From Saccoglossus kowalevskii (taxonomy: Eukaryota > Hemichordata > Enteropneusta > Harrimaniidae), in NCBI RefSeq assembly GCF_000003605.2, contig NW_003130857.1, positions 168,246-200,883 of the forward strand: a stretch of 32,638 bases of DNA, read 5' to 3'. How positions within the stretch are numbered: the first letter of the stretch is position 1; each line of letters begins with the position of its first letter. The position numbers were made by a program, and so were the translations under genes. The notes below the pieces were generated by a model that saw only the letters and a program-made list of their open reading frames with translations, had not been told where the DNA came from and searched no databases. Shown piece by piece: positions 1-8,822 of the stretch.

Positions 1-790
1 TAAGAGTCGTATTAAGCACATGATTCTCTAAAATTAATTAAATCAGTTGTACTACAATAATACAAATATTTTCCTTCATCTGTACATGTACAAATATTTC
101 AAACGCGTTTTATAATTAGAAACCAATTCAAATTTTTTGTTGCATTTCCAACTCCCCAAATACAAGATCATAAATAGTACACATACAAAAATAAATACAA
201 AATACGGTGTTGCTGTGTATGTTCATAGACTCTTGTGCGTATTTTATGTATGAACTGTTTACATCTGTATTGTTTCATGAATTATGATTAAAGACCAGCA
301 TTTTCAAGCAAACTAAAAATCTGCCCTGCATGTTTCTAGAGAACTGCTCAACTTGTCTTTCATGAATTAGTTGTCACATAAGCATTTGAGAGAATTTAGT
401 AGTGTTGGCTGAGATAGCTCAGAATAGAAGATGTCATTAGAAAATGAACAATATGTATAGTATTAAAGCAATCAGACTTCAAAAATATCACTTTTTACCA
501 AAAATGACAAAAATATTCACCAAAATTAGAGAATTGAAGATATCATGAAATGAACAAACCTAAGAGAGGTCTACCCAAGGTACATATACACCAAGTATCG
601 TACACGTTTCTTTGATTAAATGTCCTGAAAAGAATCATGTACCGATTGCAAAGGACAGTTTCAATCCGACACACGTTTTGGAAATCTTAAAATGTAATAT
701 CGAATATGCTGGGAGTGTAAATTTATTATCAACACGGCACTCAAACGCGAAGCTCGTGGCAATATTCAGCATTTTTGATATACCAATTGT
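1..790. other. AT-rich intergenic stretch, nothing recognised
   Basis: No open frame here resembles a known protein. The sequence is AT-rich with only short chance ORFs, the longest about 66 codons at 612-812, which runs across the left edge of the next element. I see no repeat structure or RNA gene. Confidence 0.5.
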
Positions 791-794
791 ATGT

Positions 795-995
795 AATTGT
801 TGTATTTTGTAGGCAGTTCAAAATTGCTAATTATTCATTTGCATACTTTTCATTTGCATAGCATCGTTTGTTTGTTTAATTTCTCCACTGCGCATGATTC
901 TTGTAGCCAATTCGCTTCGTTCTGTTTACATGCACTGTTTACATCGCACGCTGTTCGTGCCCAGTCATTTATGTTCGGGTTATTTTCACACCGGA
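795..995 (+). repeat. Split direct repeat A1
   Basis: This is the left-terminal copy of the A repeat. It matches 1793-~1970 through a shared AATTGTTGTAT(T/C)TTGTAGG start and a long common body. It ends near GGGTTATTTTCACAC. Compared with A2 it has two small insertions: a duplicated TTTTCATTTGCATA, and about 30 bp after TTTACATGCA. It stops where the internal deletion joins it to the recombinase. Confidence 0.75.
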
Positions 996-1020
996 TATCC
1001 TTCTTCGAATTCATCGTCTC

Positions 1021-1638
1021 TTGGACTTTACACGCCCGCTGCACGTTACGCTATGGTACACTTTCCTCATCGCATTTTTTTCGTTCCTGCGTAAGTCCAA
1101 CCTGGTGCCCCCTTCAGATACAGCTTATGACGCCCGCATTCATCTCTCGCGGGGCAGCGTCGGATACAACACCACAGGTTTGATCATTCGTATCACATGG
1201 TCCAAAACCATACAGTTCGGCGAACGGGTTCTGCACATTCCCATCCTGGCTATCCCTGGCTCCGCCCTCTGCCCAGTATCAGCCTACAAGCAGATGGTGG
1301 ACATGTTGCCAACACCTTCAAAAGCTCCCCTGTTCCTTGCGCCGTCATCTATCGGCAGACTGCATCCTTTGACCTACCAGTCTTTTGTTCGACATCTGCG
1401 ATCATTGCTCAGCTCCACAGGGCTGGACCAAAACAGCTACTCCGGTCACAGCTTTCGTCGCAAAGGTGCCTTCTTCGCATTTCAGTCGGTTGCAGACCCT
1501 GAAGCAATTAAAGGGCAAGGCGACTGGCGCTCATAAGCTTACCTGCTCTACATGGAATCCTCATTCGGTCGTCGCCTCAGGACGGCATCATGCATTCGCG
1601 CTGCTATCAAGTCTGGCCAAGTCAATCTGACACTTTGA
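1021..1638 (+). pseudogene. Ngaro/DIRS-type tyrosine recombinase, 3' part, broken
   Basis: The frame gives a typical retrotransposon tyrosine recombinase C-terminal catalytic region. It contains FFSFLRKSNLVPPSDTAYD (box I region with its Arg), ITWSKTIQFGERVLHIP, LCPVSAYKQ and YSGHSFRRKGAFFAF (the HxxR box), then GQGDWRS. An in-frame TAA (1534-1536) follows. The same frame then resumes with AYLLYMESSFGRRLRTA, which carries the expected catalytic-tyrosine region, and ends at TGA 1636-1638. The stop separates the HxxR/W motifs from the nucleophile, so the protein is dead as written. No proper ATG precedes the domain and its N-terminal half is missing. Codon composition is clearly more GC-rich than the surroundings, fitting an imported coding sequence. 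Confidence 0.85.
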
Positions 1639-1661
1639 ACATTTGCTTTTGGCAGCTTTCA

Positions 1662-1799
1662 TTTTTGGCCTTTTAATGCTGTATTTCGCTGTATGCCAGA
1701 AATGTAATTTTAGATTCAACAGAATTAAACTAACTTTTTATTTTCTTTTGCCGCCAATTCGCTTGTGTCGGGTTCGTTCTTTGCCAGTGAATAATTGTT
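1662..1799 (+). repeat. Split direct repeat B1
   Basis: This starts 24 bp after the recombinase stop. It matches 2064-2200 almost base for base (CCTTTTAATGCTGTATTTCG ... CAGTGAATAATTGTT). It abuts A2 directly, as in the B1A2B2 terminal block of Ngaro-type elements. Confidence 0.8.
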
Positions 1800-1970
1800 G
1801 TATCTTGTAGGCAGTTCAAAATTGCTAATTATTCATTTGCATAGCTTCGTTTGTTTGTTTAATTTCTCCACTGCGCATGATTCTTGTAGCCAATTCGCTT
1901 CGTTCTGTTTACATGCATGCATTTCTGTTCGGGTTATTTTCACCCACCCACCCACCCATTTTTTTTTTCA
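1793..1970 (+). repeat. Split direct repeat A2, with (ACCC)n tract
   Basis: Second copy of the A repeat, fused directly to B1. It matches 795-~995. Near its end is a CACCCACCCACCCACCC microsatellite followed by a T run (1942-1969), which A1 lacks. The bases from 1970 to 2063 lie between A2 and B2 and have no counterpart in the truncated A1. Confidence 0.75.
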
Positions 1971-2063
1971 CACGGTCATGCCAGCTCGCTTTTCTATCAT
2001 TTTGTATTAGTATCACGCTTTGTTTTGTTTTTGAGTGTTTTTTATCGTTTTGTCACAGTTCTG

Positions 2064-2200
2064 TTTTTGCCTTTTAATGCTGTATTTCGCTGTATGCCAG
2101 AAATGTTATTTTAGATTCAACAGAATTAAACTAACTTTTTATTTTCTTTTGCTGCCAATTCGCTTGTGTCGGGTTAGTTCTTTGCCAGTGAATAATTGTT
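2064..2200 (+). repeat. Split direct repeat B2 (right end of element)
   Basis: Right-terminal copy of the B repeat, nearly identical to 1662-1799. The match ends at AATAATTGTT, where B1 continues into A2 and this copy goes into unrelated flanking DNA. That marks the element end near 2200. Confidence 0.8.
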
Positions 2201-3360
2201 TATTTGTGTCACTTTCATGCAGACAAATTGAACAATGGGATTAATTATTCGGGAAAATGAGAGAAGTGTTCGAATGGAATAACAATTAAATAGTCCGTGA
2301 TCCGGTGACAAGAAGGCAGGATGCGAAAGCCGATATGCTTAGTAAAAGTTAGATACTTATGATTGGAGCATCAAAGTAAACATTTATAATTCACAGGGGG
2401 GTCATCATTGATAGATTGGCTTCTAACTTCAATAACAAATGTCTAAAGTTCAAATAGGTTTTGTCTCCCTAGCACTAAAGCTATTCCTCAGATGATCAGA
2501 GGTGAACACAATTGGCTGGATGGTCCTCCAACACTTGTAATACAACTGCACTCCTGTCCATCCGTGTTGATACCGTGTTGGCGCTCTGCTTTTTTCAGAC
2601 AAATCTTTGTCCCGCGGGAGGGGGCATTATTTGTATACGCCAGGGCATGGTACTATTCTACGTTGTAATTTGGAACATTGGTATTTTTATTGACAAACTT
2701 CATACATACATTTTGAGTGACCTTGGTGTAATGGTGTGGATTGAGATTCATTTGACTGTATTTTTCCGAGTCATGCGCGAAATTGATGCACCCAGAGCTC
2801 ACCAAGTTATATTTTGATGTACCACAATAGCAATATAATTTAAGTTATATTTTCAAGTATGGCAGACTTTCATTAATAATAAAAATAAACTGTCGTTGTT
2901 GTTCATCTTTCTTTATCACCCACTTTTTAAAAAGTTATTAATGAAACATTGTCAGTGTAGGGATATAAGTAAGGAAAGATCCGGTGTCTGAAGTTATTAT
3001 GTAAGTTTTGTAGTAATTGGGCATGATTTACGTGATTTTGCTATGCTTTTTTGCCTTTCTTAAGTTTGGCGAAATGAGTTAATATTATGATACTGATCAG
3101 TTTTACTGCGACTGAGGGTATTCTGTAGTTATTGCTAAAGTTGATTCGATAGCATGTCCAGGTTCTAGGTTACTAAGATACGTAAAGGCAACATCAACTT
3201 ATCTTTTAGTATAAACATGATAAAAAGCTTAAACCAGTTAACCAGGGCTAGAGAAACTATGGTTAGTCGTTTCTACCAAGGAAGCCAAATATTTAGTTCA
3301 CGGTCTAGTGGTGTATAATCTACATGTAATGCGTTAGTTTGTTATGTTTATTATAATTTA
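2201..3360. other. Intergenic stretch, nothing recognised
   Basis: AT-rich sequence. The longest frame (2512-2817, 101 codons, plus strand) gives a hydrophobic peptide with no motif I recognise and no splice context, so I do not call it a gene. Confidence 0.4.
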
Positions 3361-3790
3361 GTTACCTCCAATGATTTAGATTATATTCTCCATGAAGGGG
3401 ATGACCTGTATCAGTCAGAGGTGCAATGTAATAAAAATGCAAATCTTCAGATGTTGATAAGTGAATTGCCTAGTGAAGGGTTTATCAATCCATACAAGTA
3501 TATCATTGAGAAAGGTATGGTTATTGCGAGCATACAAGACAGCTGTAATACAGCAAAATGTGAGACCTCTGGCAGTCCTTTGGATTTTACATTACATTAT
3601 CTGATGCAAAAAGATCCGTATAAAAAATGCGAACATAAATATCAATGAAATTAAAAATGCAGCGAACCCAGAAAAGGAGGAAGAAAGCGATGATGACACA
3701 TTCAGTGAGATAAACCATGATGAAGATGAGGAAAATAATTGGCATTTGCACCAGGTGAAGGTCAGATTAAATTTAGTTTAAAGTGACATT
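3361..3790 (+). pseudogene. Fragment of an unidentified, decayed ORF
   Basis: An open plus-strand frame from about 3361 to 3648 reads through NDLDYILHEGDDLYQSEV, MLISELPSEGFINPY and SGSPLDFTLHYLMQK. These look like real protein (a D/E-rich LDYIL-GDDLY motif and amphipathic segments), and the frame is open upstream of its first ATG. About 15 bp after its stop, another frame gives a strongly acidic run, PEKEEESDDDTFSEIN (around 3668-3715). This suggests a frameshifted continuation. The LDYIL-hEGDdLY pattern reminds me of ORFs found in invertebrate transposons, but I cannot name the family. Confidence 0.3.
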
Positions 3791-4251
3791 TGTAAGATTA
3801 GAGTTGCAAACAATGTACCTTATCTGTTTTTCAAAGCTACAGATAAAGGAAGTTAAGCAGTTAAACATCAAGACTACAGCCGTAAGCGTAAGAAGCGGTC
3901 TTGCATCCTGGTGATAGAGTGCTGGTCCGTATTGTCTATTGGGTTGTATGTCCGGAGCCAGGCCAAGTCCCCCATTGAACCCAGGGCACCTGAACCAGCA
4001 GTGGTCACCCCTGTGGAAACTGGTCTGGGCCAGCCGTGTGATGAATAAGCACCACAGTGGTTCGGCAGGTGGGATTCAGGCTGTGGATGATGTCAATCAC
4101 AGTCCGGGAGTAATGAATGAGCAGCAGATGAAGGCCGGTGAGGCCACAAGAATAGACATCATCGATAACACCCATTGAGACCAGAGGCTGGAGATAGCCA
4201 GGGCCTCCTCGGGACGGGCTCTCTGAGCATGAGAGGAGGAAGGTCACACTG

Positions 4252-4293
4252 TGCTGGTTTTGTGGTGAGCTTGGCCACAGAAAGAGGAGCTGC
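4252..4293 (+). pseudogene. CCHC zinc knuckle of a Gag/nucleocapsid remnant
   Basis: The translation CWFCGELGHRKRSC fits C-x2-C-x4-H-x4-C exactly, the nucleocapsid zinc knuckle that binds retroelement RNA. The frame continues with basic residues (DKVKKL) and stops at TGA 4329. Upstream, the frame has stops within about 30 bp. All four metal ligands are kept although the surrounding ORF has decayed. Confidence 0.75.
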
Positions 4294-4404
4294 GACAAAG
4301 TGAAGAAGCTTTCTACAGTTCCTGATGACTGAGAAAAAAAAGGAGCAGAAGAGGAAAGTTGTTGGATCAATGCAAGACTCCGTGCCTGGCTAAGCGAAGG
4401 TGTA

Positions 4405-4790
4405 TGTTCGTCCCTGTGACAATTGCTGGTTCTTGGTGGATACCAGGGCCACTGATGTTGCCGTCTTGACTACTATGTGGAATGGTATGGTGCCTAATTT
4501 TAGGCCACCGCTGAAATCCAGCCCATTTGGTTATGGGTGTCTGGGCGGCTAATCCTACTCTGATAAAAGTTAATGGCTCTGGTTACTTTTCAGTGACCCT
4601 TGGTGGACGCACTATTTCTACATTGGCTATTGTGGCGGACTTACCCATTGATGGTGTGATTGGCACGTCACAACTGTGCGAGTTCAACTGCGTTATTGAC
4701 TTGCACATAGGGAGGACTGTTGTGTGCAGAGATTGGCGAGAAGGGCCAGAAGGCAACATTGTCACGCTGAAGTGGTCAGAGCAGTATCTG
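4405..4790 (+). pseudogene. Retroelement aspartic protease, broken
   Basis: One frame gives NCWFLVDTRATDVAVLTTMW (about 4421-4480), matching the retropepsin active-site region where D-T-G-A is expected. Here the Gly codon is AGG (Arg). After a frameshift near 4500 the second half follows in the frame beginning ATG 4527: NPTLIKVNGSGYFSVTLGG, then VADLPIDGVIGTSQLCEFNC, then a VIDLHIGRTV segment. The last part is like the C-terminal ALD/IIGxDxL region of retropepsins. Both a frameshift and an active-site substitution make it inactive. Its place directly after a CCHC knuckle supports the assignment. Confidence 0.7.
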
Positions 4791-5159
4791 ACATTGGAGC
4801 AGTGTTTTTTTATACTCTTTTCATATGTATCCCTCAATCGTATGTTCTGTTGGTTTCAAGAGGATGTGTGCCTCCGGCTGTGTTTCGTTCTGCATTCGCG
4901 TAGAACTCCTTATACACGCCCTCTGGAAATAAACTAGCGTTGTAACTTAATGGTTTGTCAGTCTGTTTTGTTGTTGTTTGCATGCCTCTGGGTGTGTAGG
5001 CAGCTAGTATGGTGTGCGTCTGTGTATGTACGTGTTCCACTTTCAGGGTTGGGCCGTGAAGGACGATACCCAAAGTCCGATGGTTGCAGTCCGAAGTTCG
5101 TTGGGCAGTGCCTACACTTTGTGCGAGGGATTTACTCGGTCAGGGAGGACCAGAGGTTT

Positions 5160-5211
5160 GAAGGGGAAGGGTGTAACCCATGTTTACGCTGCACTTCAGT
5201 CCCTGGTTACA
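5160..5211 (+). repeat. Purine tract followed by TGTAACC...GGTTACA inverted repeat
   Basis: GAAGGGGAAGGG immediately precedes TGTAACC at 5172. The exact inverse, GGTTACA, ends at 5211, giving a 40-bp block with 7-bp perfect inverted ends that start TG and end CA. A polypurine tract just before TG...CA termini is how the 3' LTR of a retroelement begins. At 40 bp this would be only a collapsed LTR or a chance hairpin. Confidence 0.3.
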
Positions 5212-5214
5212 CCA

Positions 5215-6460
5215 GCTTGTATTTCCTTAGTCTGTGTGCATTGACGCATACACGTAATTGGATAGAACTGCGTGGCGTCCTCATTGTTGGTGTCAATTAT
5301 TTTTGTTGTATGTACTTATTTCATATATGGCCACTGAGGATTGTGCCATTCCCCTGTACTACGCTTGGTGAATCTTCCTAAATTTTCCTGTGTGTTACTT
5401 GGGTCGATCTGACAGTCGCTTGTGGTCATTATTAAAGGTAATATTTTATAATTCGCATATTTCGTGATAGGCCCATGCCCTGTGCTGTTTTTTTGTGAGA
5501 TTCGTTTTGGTTGCTCGTTTGAGAAACCATGGCGAATTTCCTTGTTCAACGGCATGTTTGGGTAGTGACGCACTCTCTTTGATAGATCACCCATGCTATT
5601 TAGTTAGCCACATGTTGGAATCGACGTTGTCAAGTGATTTTATTGTGACGTTGCGACATTAGAACTGTAAAAGGACAGTAAAATTAATTAAAAATCACAG
5701 CTCTGTCAATATCTTCATATCTAATTCACATAAAATAAAAAAACGGCTAACTTGCCTAAAATAAGTGTTTGGATTTTCTCAAAAATATGGGTAGGTAGGT
5801 TTAATGAAAACAAACATTTTTTTTTCAATTTGCATTACACATGGTTGGGGGAAGGTTAGGGGGGTCTTTTGAGGCAAACATTGCGGTGAGAATAATGTTT
5901 TGTCTCCTATTTTGATATGCATGTACTAACTAAGACAACTTATTTACACATTCAGGTGATGATTTGTGATGATCTGTGCAGTTTTAGGTGTTATTTTTCA
6001 GCCACCAAATATTTATTTTAGTTAAAAAGATCGTGAAAATTATGTTTTGCCTGTTATGTCGTTTTGATGAAATGTTTGATGTGAGTGAGAAATTTGCAGT
6101 CATTTATCTGTTTTTTTTCTGATTTAGCATAAATTAAAAAAAAAATATTGTGATTCTCTACATAAACCACAGATTATGTCATGCAAATTTTATTTTATTC
6201 AAATTTAATGTAATGATGTCCATGTATCATGGCCAGTATGGTATGTACCCCAGACCTGGAGGCCATTTTACCGATATCACTTTTACCGGTCCTCCAGCGA
6301 CAAATCAAATCAAAACAATTTCCGCTCACAAATTATTTGAATTCATACGACCTTTGTACTGTTCACTAGAGCCAATGAATCGACCAACCATTTTTTAAGA
6401 ATTTGTCATTTAATAAAAGTGTGATTTTATTGACTTTTTGTTGCTATTCTATCTGACATC
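5215..6460. other. Non-coding stretch, nothing firm
   Basis: No convincing gene. The longest frames (for example 5316-5594 minus and 6150-6398 plus) show no recognisable motif. A short inverted pair CTGGAGG/CCTCCAG flanks about 30 bp near 6256-6296. Confidence 0.4.
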
Positions 6461-6468
6461 TGGCATTT

Positions 6469-6484
6469 GTGGACGCAAGTCCAC
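6469..6484. repeat. Perfect 6-bp hairpin GTGGAC-GCAA-GTCCAC
   Basis: Six-base-pair stem with a four-base GCAA loop. It lies about 170 bp before a TATA/AATAAA block and could belong to the same repeat element. No function can be assigned. Confidence 0.3.
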
Positions 6485-6635
6485 GAGAGGAATCATAGCT
6501 CTGCTGCATCGAAAAATCCTAAAATGTCCTAAAACATGCTAGAAAGTTAATGGAAAGCATTATAAACATCCCAAGTGTAGTGATCTCAATATGAATGGTC
6601 TGTTAGATCAGGTGCCATTATTATGTAACAATGGT

Positions 6636-6790
6636 TCAATTATATAAAGCCTGGACTTGAATAAACACGTGTCGGTATTATCAGCACTCAGTGTGTGTCG
6701 TGTCTCATCTCTTGTATCTCCCTGCCAAATGCTATACGGACGTCTCAAGATATTACACCAAGCAGGGATATGGATCCATAGCTACCATTT
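6636..6790 (+). promoter_or_regulatory. LTR-like block with TATA box and AATAAA
   Basis: TATATAAAG is followed about 15 bp later by GAATAAACACG and then a GTGTGTGTCGTGTCTC-rich segment. A promoter box and a polyadenylation signal this close together is the U3-R arrangement of a retroelement LTR. I cannot find a second copy in the window or clear LTR ends, so this is tentative. Confidence 0.25.
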
Positions 6791-6848
6791 TCCCATATTC
6801 AACATTATGGTTCCTCTAAACTATTGATGCTCAATTATTTATTTGCTG

Positions 6849-7463
6849 TCACTGGTATTTTCTTGCCCACCTAGTACCAATGGCTCTTGTGAAACCAGGG
6901 ACAATACAGAAAAAGCTTAATCTACTGTCAATACTTTCATGGATGTCTCCTATGCATTTTACAAGTTTGGAAACAAAAAATTGACCCCAGACTTTTGCGT
7001 GTGAGGTTGACCAACACTTATATGGAATTTCGCAAGGCTTTGCGATCTGAGTATCTGGCATCATTGGACGCTCATCAACAAGGGAGTCCATATACTCTGG
7101 ATGTGTTTGCAACTTTATTGTGTTGTCAATGAAACTACTTGGAAGGATATGATAGGTATGAGTAATTGCAATAGGTAATTGCACCTCTGTGAAGCAGCCT
7201 GTGAACAGAGTTTCACACACTAAAGCAAGGTCAAAAACGAGGAGAAAACCATCAACGATATCAAAATATACTCTTGAAACAGACCTTCGACTTGGTAAGC
7301 GTGACACAGTCACAAAAACACCAGAGCAAGCGGAGAGGAAAAAATCCATGAAGGTTTGTTTGGTAATTCTATTAAAAATGAGTGTAAGTGTCATATTGAT
7401 GATACACCTAATCAGAGATGTGTCTTTGCTAACAATATAGCTTAATTTTCTACGTACATCCAC
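6849..7463 (-). CDS. Unrecognised 204-codon minus-strand ORF
   Basis: An uninterrupted minus-strand frame, long for DNA this AT-rich, giving a mildly hydrophobic, Cys-containing protein. I see no known motif, signal peptide or domain. Over 7172-7294 it lies antisense to a better-supported exon of a decayed plus-strand gene, so that part at least is probably a shadow. It could be a chance ORF inside old repeat sequence. Confidence 0.15.
   Translation of the reverse strand: MDVRRKLSYIVSKDTSLIRCIINMTLTLIFNRITKQTFMDFFLSACSGVFVTVSRLPSRRSVSRVYFDIVDGFLLVFDLALVCETLFTGCFTEVQLPIAITHTYHILPSSFIDNTIKLQTHPEYMDSLVDERPMMPDTQIAKPCEIPYKCWSTSHAKVWGQFFVSKLVKCIGDIHESIDSRLSFFCIVPGFTRAIGTRWARKYQ
7172..7294 (+). 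pseudogene. Pseudogene exon 1 (visible part), basic N-terminal segment
   Basis: Reads VKQPVNRVSHTKARSKTRRK then PSTISKYTLETDLRL, very basic. It ends in phase 1 at G|GTAAGC. That phase fits the acceptor at 7688, where G+AT gives Asp. The 5' boundary is uncertain: a TGA lies in frame just upstream of 7172. Confidence 0.4.
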
Positions 7464-7687
7464 AATTTTTAATATGTTGCCACATTGTTCCCAAAGTAGG
7501 TTGGTAATGTTTATGCTGATTAGGTGTACAATACTTGTAATTTGTTTTATAGTGTAGTGATATATATCTCAAGCCAGATTAAAGTTATGAAGTTGAGATA
7601 TTTGTTTCTACAATTCAGTGAAGGTAAGACTATGCTAAGCATTAAGCTTCTGTCTCAACAGTTTTAACCAGGTTTGTTTCATTTCAG

Positions 7688-7805
7688 ATGTGGCAGGGAA
7701 GTTCCCATTCACAGAAGTTCTAGATGAAATGCATATCGAGTGCCTGAAATGCGGGGGTCATTGTGAGACTGAACAGAATCTACTACACCCAGTTTTTCCA
7801 ACAAG
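7688..7805 (+). pseudogene. Pseudogene exon with CxxC...HC cysteine motif
   Basis: A good acceptor (TTTCATTTCAG) precedes it and donor GTAAAT follows. The 118 nt are fully open in the phase set by the previous exon and read VAGKFPFTEVLDEMHIECLK then CGGHCETEQNLLHPVFPTR. C-x2-C-x3-C with a His could bind a metal. Confidence 0.55.
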
Positions 7806-8027
7806 GTAAATATACCATAACACGCTCCAGAGTGTTGTCAACACACCACTCTTGTTGCCATCCTAGCTAGAATTACTATGATCTATAATAATAGATTTGT
7901 CTTGCAGTGAATTCCAAACTTGCTGAGAGCTTTTGATATTGATGTATTTATGACTCAAGTGGTGGTGACATGTAGTTTTTTCTAGTTTGTATGCTAATTT
8001 TCATAAATTGAATAATAATTGTTATTA

Positions 8028-8059
8028 GTCCCCGTTCAGACAAAGTCTGAAACAGGGAC
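8028..8059. repeat. Hairpin GTCCCCGTTCAGAC-AAA-GTCTGAAACAGGGAC
   Basis: Near-perfect stem of about 14 bp with a three-base loop, inside the intron between 7805 and 8445. The downstream text (CTGGACCAATTCTTTTCAAA) resembles a dispersed repeat I recall from marine invertebrate genomes, so it is probably the edge of a short interspersed element. Confidence 0.4.
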
Positions 8060-8444
8060 CTATGTATTGGTCTCTATGCGTCCATGCGTATACCTGTATC
8101 TCAGACATCTCTGGACCAATTCTTTTCAAACTTTCTACATACCTATACCTAGAAACTTTATCTGGGACATATGCATTTGCAATTTATTTCACAATCAGAT
8201 AAAAGATAACCATTTGTCTTTGGCCATAATACTATATTTTCATGACATGACTTCTTTTTAACAAATTAGACTCAAACTGGCACACAGTAACTTCAATTAT
8301 GCCAACAGTTGTTTAATCTTCCTTTCATCAGTCAGGATTCTGTCATCCTTATGATTTTGTGTTTCGCATGTGAAAATACTTAGTTTGCCCATGTTTGAAA
8401 ATGCATGAACTGATACATATATTTTTCCTAGGTCACATTGGCAG

Positions 8445-8533
8445 TGGACAATGTGACAAGGAACAGCAAAAGAAGAAAAAAATCTTGCTGAAAAGAGCAC
8501 AAAGCGACAATTGAAACTTACTGATATGTTCAA
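8445..8533 (+). pseudogene. Pseudogene exon, Lys-rich, ends RQLKLTDMF
   Basis: The acceptor is CATTGGCAG at 8444 and the donor GTAAGA at 8534. It reads GQCDKEQQKKK, then, after a one-base slip in a seven-A run (about 8477-8483), NLAEKSTKRQLKLTDMF. Q-x-x-L-x-x-M-F loosely resembles a PIP box. Phase 2 at both ends fits its neighbours. The A-run indel disables it, or is a sequencing error. Confidence 0.5.
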
Positions 8534-8822
8534 GTAAGACCGTAGAAAAATCTTCGTTGTTATATAGTCCTGCCATTCAAAAATGGTATCCCATTTAAAT
8601 TTGGGATGGAAATAATTATCATTTGCTGTGTATTTTGACTTCATAAAAAAAAGATACTACTGTTTGATTCCCAGATATTGCTTCTTAGCCACTATTGTGA
8701 AAAAGGTAAATGATGTTGGGCCCTGGCCTACCCACCCAAGCACATACTTCAACTAATAACCTGTAACTGTCCACACCATTAAATTGATATAAATGATAAA
8801 TACTATTTTTCTTTGGTCTCAG

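Larger units (their letters stand above)
795..2200 (+). mobile_element. Internally deleted Ngaro-like tyrosine-recombinase retrotransposon
   Basis: The block carries two different direct repeats interleaved as A1 (795-~995), broken recombinase ORF (~1021-1638), B1 (1662-1799), A2 (1793-~1970) and B2 (2064-2200). The order A1 - ORFs - B1A2B2 is the split-direct-repeat design of Ngaro/PAT-type elements in the DIRS order. A1 and A2 share long near-identical runs, for example GGCAGTTCAAAATTGCTAAT. B1 and B2 are nearly identical over about 135 bp and both end in CAGTGAATAATTGTT. Full Ngaro elements also carry gag and reverse transcriptase/RNase H ORFs, which are absent here: A1 runs almost directly into the recombinase, so the internal part was deleted. 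No target-site duplication is evident, as expected for recombinase-mediated insertion. The family name is inferred from architecture and recombinase motifs; a DIRS-related lineage is the alternative. Confidence 0.75.
3890..5215 (+). mobile_element. Degenerate Ty3/gypsy-like retroelement remnants
   Basis: Three retroelement signatures lie in one strand but in different frames. At about 3902-3960 is LHPGDRVLVRIVYWVV..EPG, like the C-terminal region of a gypsy integrase, with an apparent internal deletion. At 4252-4293 is a CCHC knuckle. At about 4405-4720 is an aspartic protease. Reverse transcriptase and RNase H are absent. The order (integrase end before nucleocapsid and protease) is not that of one intact element, so two copies may be joined or the locus rearranged. 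A purine-rich tract at 5160-5171 just before TGTAACC may mark an LTR start. Many stops and frameshifts show that it is dead. Confidence 0.65.

Noticed and set aside
797..1183. 128-codon plus ORF across A1
   Set aside because: It reads repeat A1 and then the recombinase region in the wrong frame. Only the 1021-1638 frame carries motifs.
2512..2817. 101-codon plus ORF as a host gene
   Set aside because: Hydrophobic, motif-free, no splice context, and length not exceptional.
4005..4370. 121-codon minus ORF
   Set aside because: It lies antisense to the retroelement CCHC region and is Ser-rich because of the complementary composition. A shadow.
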